DNA of 64,000 nucleotides from Triatoma infestans. Taxonomy: Eukaryota > Arthropoda > Insecta > Hemiptera > Reduviidae. The stretch is from NCBI GenBank assembly GCA_011037195.1, contig JAAEAF010004394.1, positions 24,104 through 88,103 on the forward strand, read 5' to 3'. Position 1 is the first letter of the stretch. Each line of letters starts with the position of its first letter. The translations under genes and the position numbers were made by a program. The notes beneath the pieces are model-generated. The model was not told the origin of the DNA. It saw nothing but the letters and a program-made list of their open reading frames with translations, and ran no database searches. Below, one piece after another: positions 1 to 14,300 of the stretch.

Positions 1-1655
1 TATAGAGCCTTTGAGAGAAGATCTTACAACGATTTTCTCGCGATCTATCAAAATACGAAAAACATCTCAAGGAGTTCATGGATTTGTAGCATGCAAAAGT
101 GAATGCAATCTGTATAGAGAGGATACTAAAATATGAACTCTTTCAAGATTATACACTGCAAGACTGGAGGAAAGAGTTATGTTAGGTCGTCATTCAAGGA
201 TTTTAAACGCCAAGAGCTCTATTATTATTGAGACCAAGAACTGGGTGATGTGAACACAAAAGGAGTAAATGTTCAAGAATCAACAATTATGCTTGCTTTG
301 TAGTAGTAATAATAAACCAATTTTTTCCTATAGCATCGATGCCTAGTTAAACACCTAAATGAATTCAACATGCAGGCTTTATTAGATAAATCAGCTGTAC
401 TCATAAAGTAACAACTGAGGAGATCTGCAGTGATATAAATCATATAAATAAATAATTTTTTTTTAATTTAATAAATAAAAAACTTTAAACAACAAACAAT
501 AAGAGAGAATGTCGAAATGGTCATGTAATGAAAAATCATGAGAAGTTCAGGACTTCTGAGTCTCTAATAACCTAGGGTAAAGTAATTCTGTAGAAACTCA
601 TGTAAATAGATGAAAGACAGAAAATCTTACAAAATGAAAAGAATTGTATTCTATTCAGCTTTTTAAAATTTATTGAACAAGATAGTTGATGAACTGTCAA
701 GGATTTCAAGAAGAATGGAAATTAGAGAAGAGATGATATGGATGAACCCAAATCTGTGAAGAGGTGCTTCGGGTGAAGACTGGCAACCTTAAACAAGAGT
801 CAAGCTAAAAAAAAAGAATGAAGAATATGCTAAAAAAAAAAAAAAAGGAATTATGCAAATCCCCTTGAGAAGATCAAAAAAATCTTGATAGCGGAACTCT
901 TTTTGCCGCAATGAACCATATTTTGTTACTGGCCACTTACTTTTTCTTCCACATATTATACGTAATCAATCACCAAATTTTAAGGCTAGAATTTTATAGT
1001 CAACTTTATGACTAAAGAAATTATGGTTACAAAAAAAAAAACGGAGAGTTACTTCTCAAAGGCTCCCTACATACTAAAATAATTATATCAAAAATATATA
1101 TACGTATGTATACTTTTTACTTTTTTTTGAAGATTCAAAACAGACAATTAAGAAAAATAAAATTTTACCCCGGCAAATAGAAAAAGTCCTTAGAAGTCTA
1201 AATTTTATACAATATAATTATTAGAAAATGTTAAGCGTTTTTTTTTACATTTTTTTTTTTTTTGTGTCAAAAGTTAATGCCCAGGAAACTCCACCGTAAT
1301 TCTAATTTATCGTTTTGTTTTTATAAAACTAAATAAAATATTTGGATCATTCTTTTTGTACTAAAACAAATTAATAAAATTGAATAATAAATAATATTTT
1401 TATTAGTTTGACGACCACAATTAAATTCAGATCTTAAACTCCTCAAATTTTTGTTGAAAAATTAATAATAGAATCGAATAAAAAACAAGTTTGATCTTTT
1501 TTTTCTTTTTTTTTGTCTTCAATAAATCATTTATTATAGCCATATACACATAAGAAAGGAATAGGTTGTTTTAGGCATAGTATTTTTTTTTTTTAAATAT
1601 ATAACACACGGCAGTGGTCATTTTGGTGTAAATTAGAAAAAAAGAGAACCACATA
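1..1655. other. AT-rich stretch, probable 3' UTR and flank; no gene seen
   Basis: No coding frame, repeat copy or RNA gene could be supported. The DNA is rich in poly-A and poly-T runs (for example near 830-846 and 1240-1263). Several AATAAA hexamers on the minus strand downstream of the proposed stop codon could end the phosphatase transcript, but none stands out. Confidence 0.4.
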
Positions 1656-1741
1656 CTATACTCTTTTTTTTAATACATTTATATAATTTAAAAAAAAAAA
1701 TTCTTTTACGCAATAGTCGTCGTGCACAGCCTGATTGGAGC
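1656..1741 (-). other. PTP-ER: Proposed terminal coding exon of the phosphatase
   Basis: Exon 15 ends at a strong donor (CAG|GTGAGT) with one base of a codon left, so another exon must follow. A short GC-richer island in AT-rich DNA has an acceptor CATCTGAG at 1743-1742 and reads on as SNQAVHDDYCVKE, then low-complexity codons to TAG at 1658-1656. A second acceptor 11 nt downstream (exon from 1730) gives a different open tail. Neither tail is recognised. Confidence 0.35.
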
Positions 1742-4700
1742 CTCAGATGAGCAAAAACCATTTACATATTTTTTTTTTGATAAATTTTCTTTCCACAAAT
1801 ACATCATTTTATAAGTTCCTTAGATACATTTACATATATATATTGTACATATTACCAAAATATTTTTTATTTATTCTTTTTTTGTCTTTTTTCTTTTTTT
1901 AGAAAAGTGGGAATAAAAGAAAGTTAACTGTATAAAATTGATGATGAAGGAAATTGCATATTAAAAAAAAAAAAAAAAAAAAGAAGGCTGAAATTAAAAC
2001 AGACTACGAAATGCTATAAAGAAATAAAACATTAATAAAATTGACTTTCCAGAAAATGAATAAAAGAGAAAAAGAATACAAAAAAAAACCTAACAGATTA
2101 AGAATAATGAATATTCATTACTCACCCAAATAAACCAATCATAAAATTAGCAAACACGACTGTATAAAAAGAAATTATTATTATTATTATTATTATTATC
2201 ATCATATTTTTTTTTATTTTTGGTTTTTTCTTCTTAAAAGTCTACAATATAACACATTTACCAAGTACATATACGTACAATGTCTTCAAAAATTTGAATT
2301 TCATTTTACCTTTTGTTATTTACAAATTTCTTGAAACAAAAAAAAAATTGAAGAAGACATTTAATTTTATTTATTTATTTTTTTTATTTGTGAGTGACCT
2401 AGATTTTCCACAAAAACTCCACAACCGGGCCCAGACATATTTTTAAAAAAATTGTCTAAGTATCAAAAAAATTGATACTTATTGATATCTTATTAACAAC
2501 CATCTGGAGAGAATTCTTCGATAAATCTTTCTTTTATGGATTATTCTTCAAATAATTCACTCACCTGATTGGTCTGGTAATGATCTTTCAAAGAGTGCTA
2601 ATGCTCGATGAATGAATTCAAATTGTTCAGCAGTTTGTACCATACCACCTCTGAAACAATAAAATAAAAAACTGAAGAAATACTATTAGAAAATTAATTT
2701 TTTTTTTAGTAGGTACTTTAGCATTTTTAATTTGTTTGTGATGGACGAGAAGCTGGCCCGACGCATCAATCCCCAACCTCGAGGGCCAGGACGTTTGATT
2801 TTGGGGTCCTCTTCAGCGCCCGCTATAGCGGTTACGCGGCCCTGGACATTAGAGACAACTTGCCGCCCCTTGAGAATATATATATATTTTTATATGTTTA
2901 AAAAGTTTATATATATTTTTAAGCCAGTCTATGCATGTTCAAACACAAGCTGAAGCAGCGCTCTGCTTGCGTGCTAATGCTATTCTGTTCAGAATAGTAT
3001 ATGCATGTTCAAACAAGTTCAAGCATCGTCCTTTACAAATTCTGCGTTAATTTTTCAATAATAGTGTAAATATTTCTATCTTTTAGATATAAACAATAGA
3101 AATATGCTACGCACTGTAAATTTTTAGCAAACGAAAAAATCGATATGTGAAATTTTCTATTAATTGAGTATTTAACATCAATATTTTTCTCACACAGCCA
3201 AAATGGCTGGGTTGCCCGCCCCTAGAGCGAGCGCTATCTCTTCCCCTAGACAGATTGCCTTCACTATGGCTGAGAGTTCTGTCTACCCTGACAAAAGGAC
3301 GAGACGAAAATTAAAGGAGACAGAGAAGAAGAAAGAAGAGGGAAAGAAGGATTCTGGGTTAATGGACCCCTGAACCCACGGGCAGCGGGAGCGAGGGGGT
3401 CTTTTATAGTTGCCTCTTACGACAAGCAGCGGGTAATGTGGAAGTATTCTTATTCCCATCCGACCGGATAGAATGGAAACGAAAATGCAGCAAGATGGGG
3501 GATAAAAATGAAAGATGACCTATTCATTTGCGGATGATCAGGTGATCTGAGCTCAAGATAGAGAAGTTATCATGTACATGTTTAGAAAATGAATAGAGGA
3601 AAGTAATAAGTGGGGATTGAAAATTAACATGGATAAGGCGGGGCACTTTGCCACTTCGGAGGGAGAGCCAGTTGTGGTTGATAGGATCCAGATTAAAACT
3701 GTAAATCAGTTTAAATACTTAGGGTCTATTATTAATTGGAACGGTACCTGCGAAAGTGGTATACATACAAGATTAGGTGAGGGAAGGAAAGTTATAGCCC
3801 TGCTTAATCCAGTTCTGTGGAGACCCGTAATACTTCCAACAACAAAAAGCCTGATCTTCAAAACTGTCTTCTAAAGTATATTCACTTAACAACCAACAGT
3901 CGGCGAAGTAAATTGCTAGTGGTCGAAATGGACTTCTGGAGCCGCTCAGCAAGGAAGTCCAGAAGAGAAAAAATTAAAAATGATTACATTAGAAGTACGT
4001 AAAGGAAAATCTGGAAGTAGCAGAAAGATAGAAATTACGTTGGTTTTGGCATATGGAAAGATGAAGGCTACCAAAGGAAATTTTGGAATGGGAAGTAGAA
4101 GGAAAAGCGGATGACCCAGGAAAAATGGATGGACGAGATACAAGAGAGTTTGGTTGGACTTGCATTGAAGAGCAAGCGTTGGATAGAACAGAATGGAAGA
4201 AGATCATAGCAGATTTGTAGGTAGAAGAACAATCCTAAAAGGAACAATTCTAAAAAAAAAAATAATTTATTTTTACAAAAGTCTAATAGATTTTTCATTC
4301 TCAGAAAAAACATGACAGGCTAAATTTGCCTAAAGTACTAGATAAAATGTCCTGGCTGACTTGTTTAATGCTGAAAAATTTTGATTAAAACCCCAACTTC
4401 ACAACCTCAAAAATTAATTTTTCGTTCATTAACTCCACTTTCAAAGACCCTACATAGCTTACCCATTGCCGACGAGAGGCGGTTCGGAGATTCTATATTT
4501 TGACTGCCTATTAGTCTTAATATATTTTGTGGTGTGAAGTGGATGATGTTGAAAATCTCGCTTCATAAAATAGACACTTTTAGTAGTAAAGTAAAGTAAT
4601 GCCTACTTTTTTTCAAGAGGGCTTAAAATTTAATTACCAAAGTACGGGCCATGGACGGGGGATAGGGCGGAAGCACATACTTCACAATTAACTTTTTTTT

Positions 4701-7700
4701 ACTAAATATAAATTTAGCAGTTATACACTAAAGACTCGAACTGGGGAGGCCCACGGTCATAACCATTACACCAAACCCGTCCCGGCGTATTTGAAGAATT
4801 GAATTAGACTTTAGATTGTGACACTTGGAATAAGAAAAATACTGTAATTATAGTTCACACCTAAATCAAAAGCTCGGGCAAGAGGGAAAAGTCCAAATAT
4901 AATTTATATTTTTGGGACTTAATGAATGTGTCATATAAACCTTTAAACTTTATTTAAAAAATAAACGAGCTTTAGATTTAGGGAGCCATTTTCAATCGGA
5001 ATGCAACGAAGGACTGAATTAGAAAACTTCATGTTGAAACATTTTTCAGTTTTCAATCAGTCTCTTGTAACCGTGTCGAAAGCTTGTTTCTTTTTAAATA
5101 AACATTTAAGTTTTTTAAACAAAGAATTGTTTTATCATATAATCTCTTTTCTTAATATATTTGAAAACTTCAATATTCGAAAAAAATTCCAATTCTTACA
5201 AAACAGTATGCAGTCGCAACCTTGAACATATTTGGCGGTTCTGGTTCATTCTAAAAGAAGAAGTTCGAAAATTATCGAAAATGCGGAAGGAAAAATTCGG
5301 GAATTCTAACTGAGCAAGTATTATCCAGAATACGACAAAAACCACCAAATGCATTTGATGGTTGGTAAAACAAAATTATGCTTTTACTTATTATAACAAG
5401 GGTCTAAGGCAGAGTTGGGCCATGTCACCAGTACTTTTCAAAATATATAAAGGTTCTGGGGTCGCTCATAATGGAAGATATGTGAGTGCCCCTTCTTGGC
5501 CTGGTAACGATCTATTCACTTTCGTTTGCAGATACCAGGCATTGATAATGGCTTAAGATAGGCATGATTCAAAATTCATGATTAAAACACTGTTAGCAGA
5601 CCTGGAAAGGGTGGCCTAAAGGGGAACTTGGGAACTCAGAATATCTTGTTATGGGTGGTAAAGGACGATTTAATGTGCTAACGCAGGGAACAATTAAGGC
5701 TGTGAAACAGTTTAAATACTTAGGGTCTACTATCCATGAAAGTGGATCCTGCAAAGTTTAAGTCTACTTAGAATATGCATAGCCAGAGAGAGGTTCGATT
5801 AAGCCGCTAAATGACGTACTATGAAGTAGAATAATCATTAAGGAATATTTAGAAAAGAATCCTGTAAGCAAGTGTAGAAAGTGTGTTGATGTATTGCGGG
5901 AAGGACCGGACCCTTGGTAAACCGCAAATAAACAAGATTAGAGCAGTGGAAACAGAGACTAACGACGTACGTGTAGAGTTGTAGGATATCAAAACTGAAA
6001 CAGTCCTGAATGATGATTCATGAGGAGCATAATGGGGAAGGATACTGTCGGGAAAAATGATGAAAGAACTCTTCAATGGGAGGGCACGTAAGGAGAAAGG
6101 AAGAAGGAAAATGACCAAAGAAAGCCTTAACGGGGTCACCTCTAGGAAAAGGAAGAGGGAGAGATGAAGAGCGACATGGGTGCAGAAGTCACAAAGATGA
6201 GGGAACGCCACCTCGAGAAAGAGGAACTACAGGACCGGAGGCTTGGCGAAAGGGAAGAAAAGAAAGCCATTACTCAAGTAAGAATCTCTCTACAAAATTA
6301 TATTAATTATTATGCCATCTCTTAGAGTGGTTTTCGAAACGAAATTTCGTCTCTACAGTAATCGTTCACTTGCCAACAACATTTTTATATTGATCTTCTG
6401 ATAGATCCTTAGGTTTGCCATCACTACCACAGAACAAAAAAAAATTAAGAAACATAAAATAGACTAATGACCGTGGAGAGGATTAATTTCAGAGATAATA
6501 TCGGGCATCTTTGAGTTTATATAATATTTAAGCGAATGTAGTATCTTAAAAAAAAAAAATCCAGACAGATCGGTTAAAATATTGAGCAAGCAGCTTGGGT
6601 AAGTTTTTTTATTTCTTCATTTAAAACAATCATCAACAATCTTTCAGCACATATCTAAAACCAACTTTACAAACCTGTCACATCTCATCTTCGCTACTAT
6701 GCCAACCACATCGACAATGTTTTCGGTTAATAGCTGGGTGATACCAATACAAATAGCTATGAAACAACCAGTTCTTCCAATACCAGCTGAACAATGTACA
6801 ATTACAGGGCCAGTAGGCATAGCACTTGGAGAAGTACATGAAATATCGGTCCATCTATGTCGAAAAAAAATATGGTAAGAACAATTAGTTATTGATAAAG
6901 TTAATAATTTAACCACAGAGAATTTCTTTTGTTTAATCAAGATATAATTAGTAAAAATATGTTTCTACCTTGGGCTGTCCATCTGATGATGACCAGCTGC
7001 TGACAGATCAAGTGGTGGTACAGTAAGTGTATGTCCCGCAGAAGAAAGAGGCATTTCTTCTGGACTAAGACTAGGGCCACGACTCAGATGATGTTGGTCC
7101 CTACTTTCACCTGCCGCTACCAGATTAGGAGATGATTCAGCAGTGTAGTTTGGTCTAAAATACAAGAAATAAGATTTTCAGATTTTATTTCCAAAAAGTT
7201 TAGATGTGATATACTAATACTAATAGTAATACCAAAGAAATATACTTACAAACTATCTAAAGAAAATTTAGAAGACTTCCCTAAGCTCCAGGTTGCAGGA
7301 CTCAAAGCAGTTGCTGTATCATAACTCGAAGTGGAATTTGTGCTCAAACGTTCAAATTTACAATATATCTGCAATGAATAAAAAAGTTATTATTTTCTTA
7401 GTAATTAGTTAAGAGCAGCAGAAGAATGTCTTTTTTACTTTAACATTATAATCAACATTAAGAAGCACATAACCGTTACAAGATAAGGGTCCTGTAAACG
7501 GTTCATGTTGACCCAGTACCGTTTTCTCTTGCAATTTTTCTCATGAGACAAGAGAGGTAGGCCTGGATATCTCTATCTCTCATGTATTTTGAAAGGTTAA
7601 AAAATATGTGGCAACCGGCTTTATAAAAGTATATCTTTTCATGGATCATGGATCCCTGTGGCAGGGTTGGCTAGACGATGAGCTTCTTAGAATTGACTGG

Positions 7701-8293
7701 TTCATGTTTTCTTGTTAATTGATACAAATTACGGCTATTATTTTACCTGAGAAATTAGTTTATCGTTCTATCAGTTGTTGATGAATGATTAGAATTACAT
7801 TAGAATTAGAAATGGATGGAATTTCAAATAATTTATACTTTTGTAACAAGCACTACAATGACTGTTTGTGACTTTTCTGCGGGTGTGTGAGATTAGAGGT
7901 GACAATTTTAATGATATATCATATATATACACATTGCATTTGGATATTTATAATTTGTTCAGAAGACTGCTGTATAAAGGTGACAGTGTTTTGAAATTAA
8001 ATTGGAAATACTGTATAGGATACACATCTAGACACAGCCATAACTTCAAAAGAACATGAAAGAAACACTCATAAAATATAACAAACATAGCTCTTGCCAA
8101 ACATACAAATCAAGCTAGCACCAATTTAATTTCAAAACACCAAAATAATAAAGATAAAACATACCCAAACTGAGAATAAAAGAAGCAAGAGAATTAATAA
8201 ATATTTCAAAATAATGTAAATTCCCGAGATTGAGCTGGAGTTTTGTCACCTTTAAACTGCAGTCTTCTGAACAAATGATAAGCATCCAAATAC

Positions 8294-8331
<38 letters not shown>

Positions 8332-11300
8332 AACAATTAAAATTGTCAGCCTAATCTCACACACTAGCAGTAAAGCCTCGAGCAGTTGTTATGTAGTGCT
8401 GTTACTTATACAAACCATACAAATTTGAAATTTTATTCATTTCTAATACTTAATAATAATTCTAATCATTCATGAACTATTGATAGAAGGATAAACTAAT
8501 TTTCCAAGGTAAAATAACAGGCATAATTTATATCAATTAATATGAAGACATGCTGTTGTAATATAAATGTCTACAACAACGTAATTAAAAAGAAAAAAAG
8601 GGGTAAAGCTGATTTATTCTGGACAAGATGGGTGACACCTCTCCCAACTATCACTCTTCCAACAATATCTCTTAGTAAACAGTCTAAATATGTTTTCTGT
8701 CATTTTCCCATCATTATTTTTTATACAAGGTATAAGAGAACCAGATATAAATGAGAGCTTAGTGTGGTATTGTTCCTTATATAAGAGAAGCTAAACTATC
8801 GTGAGCTTGCTCTATAATAAAAATGAGAAAACGGAAAATAATGTGTAATACCCAGGTATTGTTAATATATTGTTTACTTATTATGATAGTTATATACTTC
8901 ATGATATTCTTAATTAATTATCGTGTGCATAGTAAATGTTTAGATCTTGTAGGAAAGCTGGTGACAGGGGAGATAGTCAGCATGTTTGTACTCAATATTA
9001 CCGCGTAAATATGTATTCTTATATGGGCGGGTTGGCTGCCAAGTGGTATAAGTCACAAAAATTGAAACATGGATTCACAACACTTATCATTACTAGACAT
9101 ACAGTTCTTCGTATCGACAAGTGGCGTGGGTCCTGGTTCAACAGTCCGTTTACAAATAGGGCTGAATATAATTACACTGAACAAACTGCTAAGCGCCTTG
9201 GCAATCAAATGTGTTAAATCCATTTTTGAATTTTTGCCAACCCGCCCATATGTCGAAACGTCCCTGTTTTTAACATATAAAAAGGTATATTTGCTAAAGA
9301 ATGAGTTATTTATCAACAGTGTATCACTACAAAAATATTTATATATATTTATCAAACCTGTCTATCAATAATATCAGCCGATCCTGGAGGTGCGGGAGAT
9401 ATGTCGAAATCAAAAGCTGAATCTTCTGATCTTGATCTATCTGGAAGCAATCTAGGTGAACCGAATTTAAATACAGTGCCTGCCTCAAATCCTGCACTAC
9501 TGCACATAGGAGATCGAAATAATTGGTCATCAACCGAAGGACTTCTATAAAACATAACATAACATACAATTAAATACTTTACAATGTTGTCTACCTGGGA
9601 GGGAGAAGTGTGCTCCCCTGGACATCTAACTTTTTTTTAATCAATGGTTGTTGTTATAAAATATAGATCCCTCTTTTATCTGCAGGCATTTCCTAATATA
9701 TGTATTCCTTACAAATCTTTTTCTAAGAACTGGTAAAACTACCTTATGTTATCATTCCCACTTAGTAAGAAAGAGAACTTACTAAATTTAGAGTAGTCTA
9801 GTTTTAAATGTATAGCAAAGGAAATGGATAATTTCATTAATAATGTAAACATACAATTATTAATATAATTTAGTTTTCAAAACGAAATTAATCTCTACAG
9901 TTTCATGAATAAGTGTTTAATTTTGCCTAAATTTTTCCTTATAGCATAGAAAATAAAATATAGCCATTAGAATATATTCTTACAGAAACTTTGAACAGTG
10001 GATGCCACAATTTGTATATAATAATGAAGTTTTGAAACCGTAGAAATCAAGAAAAAGAAGCAAAGATTTGGCGGTCACAGTCTTAGATATCGGCCATTAT
10101 GTTTTATTTATGAAAATAAGGTTTCTAAAAAAAGAAGTTTAATTCTATTAATAAGTTACAACAAAAACACTCACTTGTCATAATCTTCAGATTGCCTAGT
10201 TTTCTTTTTGGATGGGCTTGATTCGTGACTAGATTTAGCGGTCACAGGGGATTCAAGTGCATCATGCCTTAATTCAAGACTGCCAAAAGTTAGCACTGGG
10301 CTTGTTGTATCTTTCAATGAAGGCGGGCTACTCAACCAGACATAAGATGGTCGACGTCCAGTGGTGCCCTCAAATCTATAAAATAAAATAAAAAAATTGC
10401 TGTCTCATTTGTTCTTTGCATACAAAAAAAAATAAATAAATAAAAACAGTAACAATAAGTTTACCTGGCGGTATCAACTTGTTTGGCAAGGCTAAGTAAA
10501 GAGTGAGCATTGGCAGGAGTCTTATGATCTGGCCAAGAATCATACCAAAAGTGAACTACTTTTCTTGTTTCACCATCTTTCTGTATACAAAGCAATATAG
10601 TTAATAAATTAGAAAAATCTCCTGAATCCCTTAAAGTCAATGTTCTCAAAACCAACTAAAAACGGTTCACGTAAAGATGGTAGATATTATATTAGGTGTA
10701 TAACTATATAATAAGTTTAACCGTTGGAACCGTTATCTACCAAATTATGAAAAAAATGAAACACATTGACTGAGGTCGCACTTTCGGTTACTGGTTTTGA
10801 TCGAACCATGCCTAACGGATCCTCTGATGATTCTAAAATAGAATTCAAATTTGCAAACGTAAAAACATTTTCTTTATACTCAGCAGATCTCAAAACATTA
10901 TATCGATTGACAATCAATTTCAAAAATTTCATACGCAATACTTCCTCTTTCTTACTTTGTCAGTGAAAGTAAAAGCTTCATACCGAGGAGTCTACCAAAA
11001 CAAAAACAACAGCTGAATGAGGGCATGCTTTTTTTATTTATTTTTTGAAATGCCGCTCAAACATTAATAGATGGAAAAGATAAATATGTGTTTACGGAGA
11101 ATCTTTTTTATAACCAATTCATTGCTGTACAAGTAAGCCATAAACAAAAATATTATTGTTCACAAATCGGACCTTAAATGCAATGAAGGACCCATTTATT
11201 TAAAATAAAATAACGGAATAAATTTTATTACATTTTTAATACTTACTTCCATAGTAATGTTAGAAATAATGAAACCATCTTTATTTTCCTTATTAGTAAT

Positions 11301-14300
11301 AGTGACTAGAATCTTGCCATATTGCACACCAATGCCCACATTTTCTGGTAAATATTGTTCACATTTTGATCTCGATTTTTCCCATAATTTAGTTATCATT
11401 ACTATAACTGGACATTTTTCTTGCCAAGTCATTAACCAAAAATCTGCCACAGTGTTTGATAATGGCCCCTGTGTGGCGATAAAAGCTTTAGCTTCTCCAT
11501 TATAACCCTGAAAGAAAGAGAATATGGAATTTCAAATCAAATTGTTTGATAAGTAACGTAAAGTTAATAGAGTAATGTTACTCACTGAAATATAGTTAGC
11601 ATTTATGTAATCAGCAGAACCTTCTACATTTGGTGGTTCTACTGGTAAATGTACCCTGGTACTCTCATTTGGAATCACTGTCCGGTATCTAAAGTAGAAA
11701 GTAAATTTTAAAAAACAAACAAATTCTATGACAGAAAGGTTGCCATGAGAGAAGAACATCCACTATTTTGAAAACACAAGTAGATGGTTCAGTGAAAATT
11801 TGTTTACAATTAGAGCAAATCAAGCATTTCTACTTCATGCATAAGCATGCCATTGCACTCGAAATCTATTATTTCTGTAGCAACACAACGGACCACAAAT
11901 GTCCTCAGGGTTTAAAACTCCTAAGCTCAAGTTAAAAACAGTAATAACAATGCAGTCAATTCACTTTAGTCTATGAGTTTAAAATAATCCCAAAGTTAGG
12001 AATTCAAATTCGAGCAGGTCAAAAATCTGAGCCTCGACTATCGTGTTTCACCTACCAGGAAATTCGACATTTAGCATTACTTGATACTTCACATATTTTG
12101 ATTACAGACAGTTGACAGTGAATTTCAGAATGCAATACATACACTTCCATAATTTATTGACCAATAAAAATATTTCCAATAAGGTTACAATAAAAACTAA
12201 TAGGCTCAATCACTTGCTGTGGTCTACGAAAGTTTATCAAACAACGCATGGATTCTCCTGCGGTCATTTTCAATACTTTAATTTAGATTTCAAGAGCAAC
12301 AGCTTTGAATATTGGGCCAATTTGAACAGCACTGTGATAAAAAGATTTCTTGAATATGTGGATGGGGTCCGCAGGTGGATAATATCTGGGATTTTATCCG
12401 TCTTAAAATGCATATTATTGCTATTCTCATCGTTTTGCATCATTATATCCATCATTCAATCGCCAGAGAAATGCTATATGTTTTTGTATGCCCTATACTT
12501 TTTAAATAAAATAAAATCAACAAGAATAGGACGTGACAAAAACATAAAAGTTTTGCTCTACAAGAATTTCATAGCCTTATTCTGACGATGGATGAGAATA
12601 TTAAACCGGTCATGAACTAATAATATGTAATAAAATCCCAAAAACATATCTTCTTAAATCCCGCGTTTGTAACTTTCTATTTCACTAAAGCAAAATGGAT
12701 ATATCTATCATAAGTATGGATATATCATTTATTTATTTATTTATTAAAAAAAAAAATTAAATGGATCTATTTCAAAAAACTTTTAACTTTCGACATGTTT
12801 TCAAGATAAGGGATTGTTGCATTCAAATTAGCTTTCTATAAATGAAGGGAATTTCTAACAAACCTATTTTTAACCCAGCTACCGGCTACTTGTATCCCTT
12901 CAGGATGGTTAGGAGGTAGGTCCCAGAACTGTCTATGCAGAGCCCGCACCTCTCGCAAACAGGCTCTCAATTGTTGCCTGCTTAATGGGCCGCTAACAGA
13001 CCGCAAAAACTCTTCGTTAGACCTGCAAATATTATGTTTTCTTTACATCATATATAAATTGGATTAAACAGATAATAGTATTATAGTTATATTTACGCTT
13101 CAGAAGGTGTTGCTGGAGGAGGTTCTGCTACATGCGTAGGCAATTCCTGAGCAGGTCGGTAAGTAGATGTAGTACAACTAAGGTCTATAGTTAAAGAAGC
13201 AGTGGAACCTCTACGTTCCAGTAGGCCCGCTTTAAGACGATGTTTTGGAATAGCAGAAGGAACACCTCCAACTGCTTCTTGTAATACTGGCAATGGTTTT
13301 TCATTAATAATCATTGCTGGAAAATATGCAATATGATTTCTAGAAATGAATTCAAATGATTAATTGTTGGATGAACTCGAAAAGTGAATAAATCTTACTA
13401 TGTGCCGTAACTTCCGAAGGTACTAATTCTGGTCTTATAACCGGATGACATATCCATTCTTGTTCTGGTACATCAGTTCCAACTATAGCCACACCAGTAC
13501 TACTGGTGCAAGAACTTGCACCAGTTTCATTTTTAGATCCACTTTCTCCATCACCGCTGTCCGTTGTTTTTTTATCCTCTCTACTCATGCCTGTTTTCAG
13601 CCACACGACTACCTGCGAAAAGTAAAAAAAAAATCAGTATATGCATTCATTTTCCTTATTTATAAATTATTTCCTTGAATTTAAACAAAACAAAAAATAA
13701 TACCTAAAATTACTTACGATTGAGAGAAGTGCGAGAGCTGTAGAGATAGCAATCACTATCAACAATACAAATGGTAGCTGGCGCCAGTCTTTGGTGCCAA
13801 TATTGTCAGTGGACCAGTGTTCCTCGCCACTGTCCAAAATGTCCCACATCTTAGGCACATTGTCTGAATCAAAACCAATTTAACTTTTAGTCAATATAGA
13901 AATAAAAGCGTTGTCACTATTGACACAATTCTCTTAGCTCTAGCAGAGAAAGACTTTCTGCAGGAATAATGAAAATGCAATGAATAATTTGAGGCCACTA
14001 AGAAAAGCTGTTGTCAAATATGAAACCTGCTTAAGGGTTAAGACTATCTTGAAGTTTAAAATCTGATACAATTTAAAACATTCCTATACTTCTAATCATA
14101 AATATCTGTTCTATAAGAATGCAATATAGATACCAAGTACTTGACAAATAATTTTGACTGAAAAACTATTACAGTAATGATGTAAACAAATCATATCAAT
14201 GTGCAACAAGAATAAACAATAATGATTTATAAAAATTTTCAATTACTTATAAACTATTTGTAATAAAGTTGAGATCTGAATGGTAAAAAAATCCAAAAAC

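Noticed and set aside
5849..6211. 120-codon minus-strand frame
   Set aside because: It is the antisense shadow of an RTE fragment running on the plus strand.
9053..9371. Overlapping 93-100 codon frames on both strands
   Set aside because: They cover the palindromic MITE-like element and an exon flank. Open frames on both strands of a palindrome are expected and match no protein family.
10581..10655. Open frame continuing upstream of exon 9 (reads VLRTLTLRDSGDF...)
   Set aside because: It includes RTLTL, which looks like a PTP block, but spacing to HFWY fits the family only if exon 8 joins exon 9 at 10580. The TATACAG acceptor with a branch-like CTAAT upstream supports an intron there.
10717..10966. 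Frames of 66-73 codons on both strands in intron 8-9
   Set aside because: The DNA matches a decayed piece of the modular hairpin-ended repeat, which is non-coding in its full copies.
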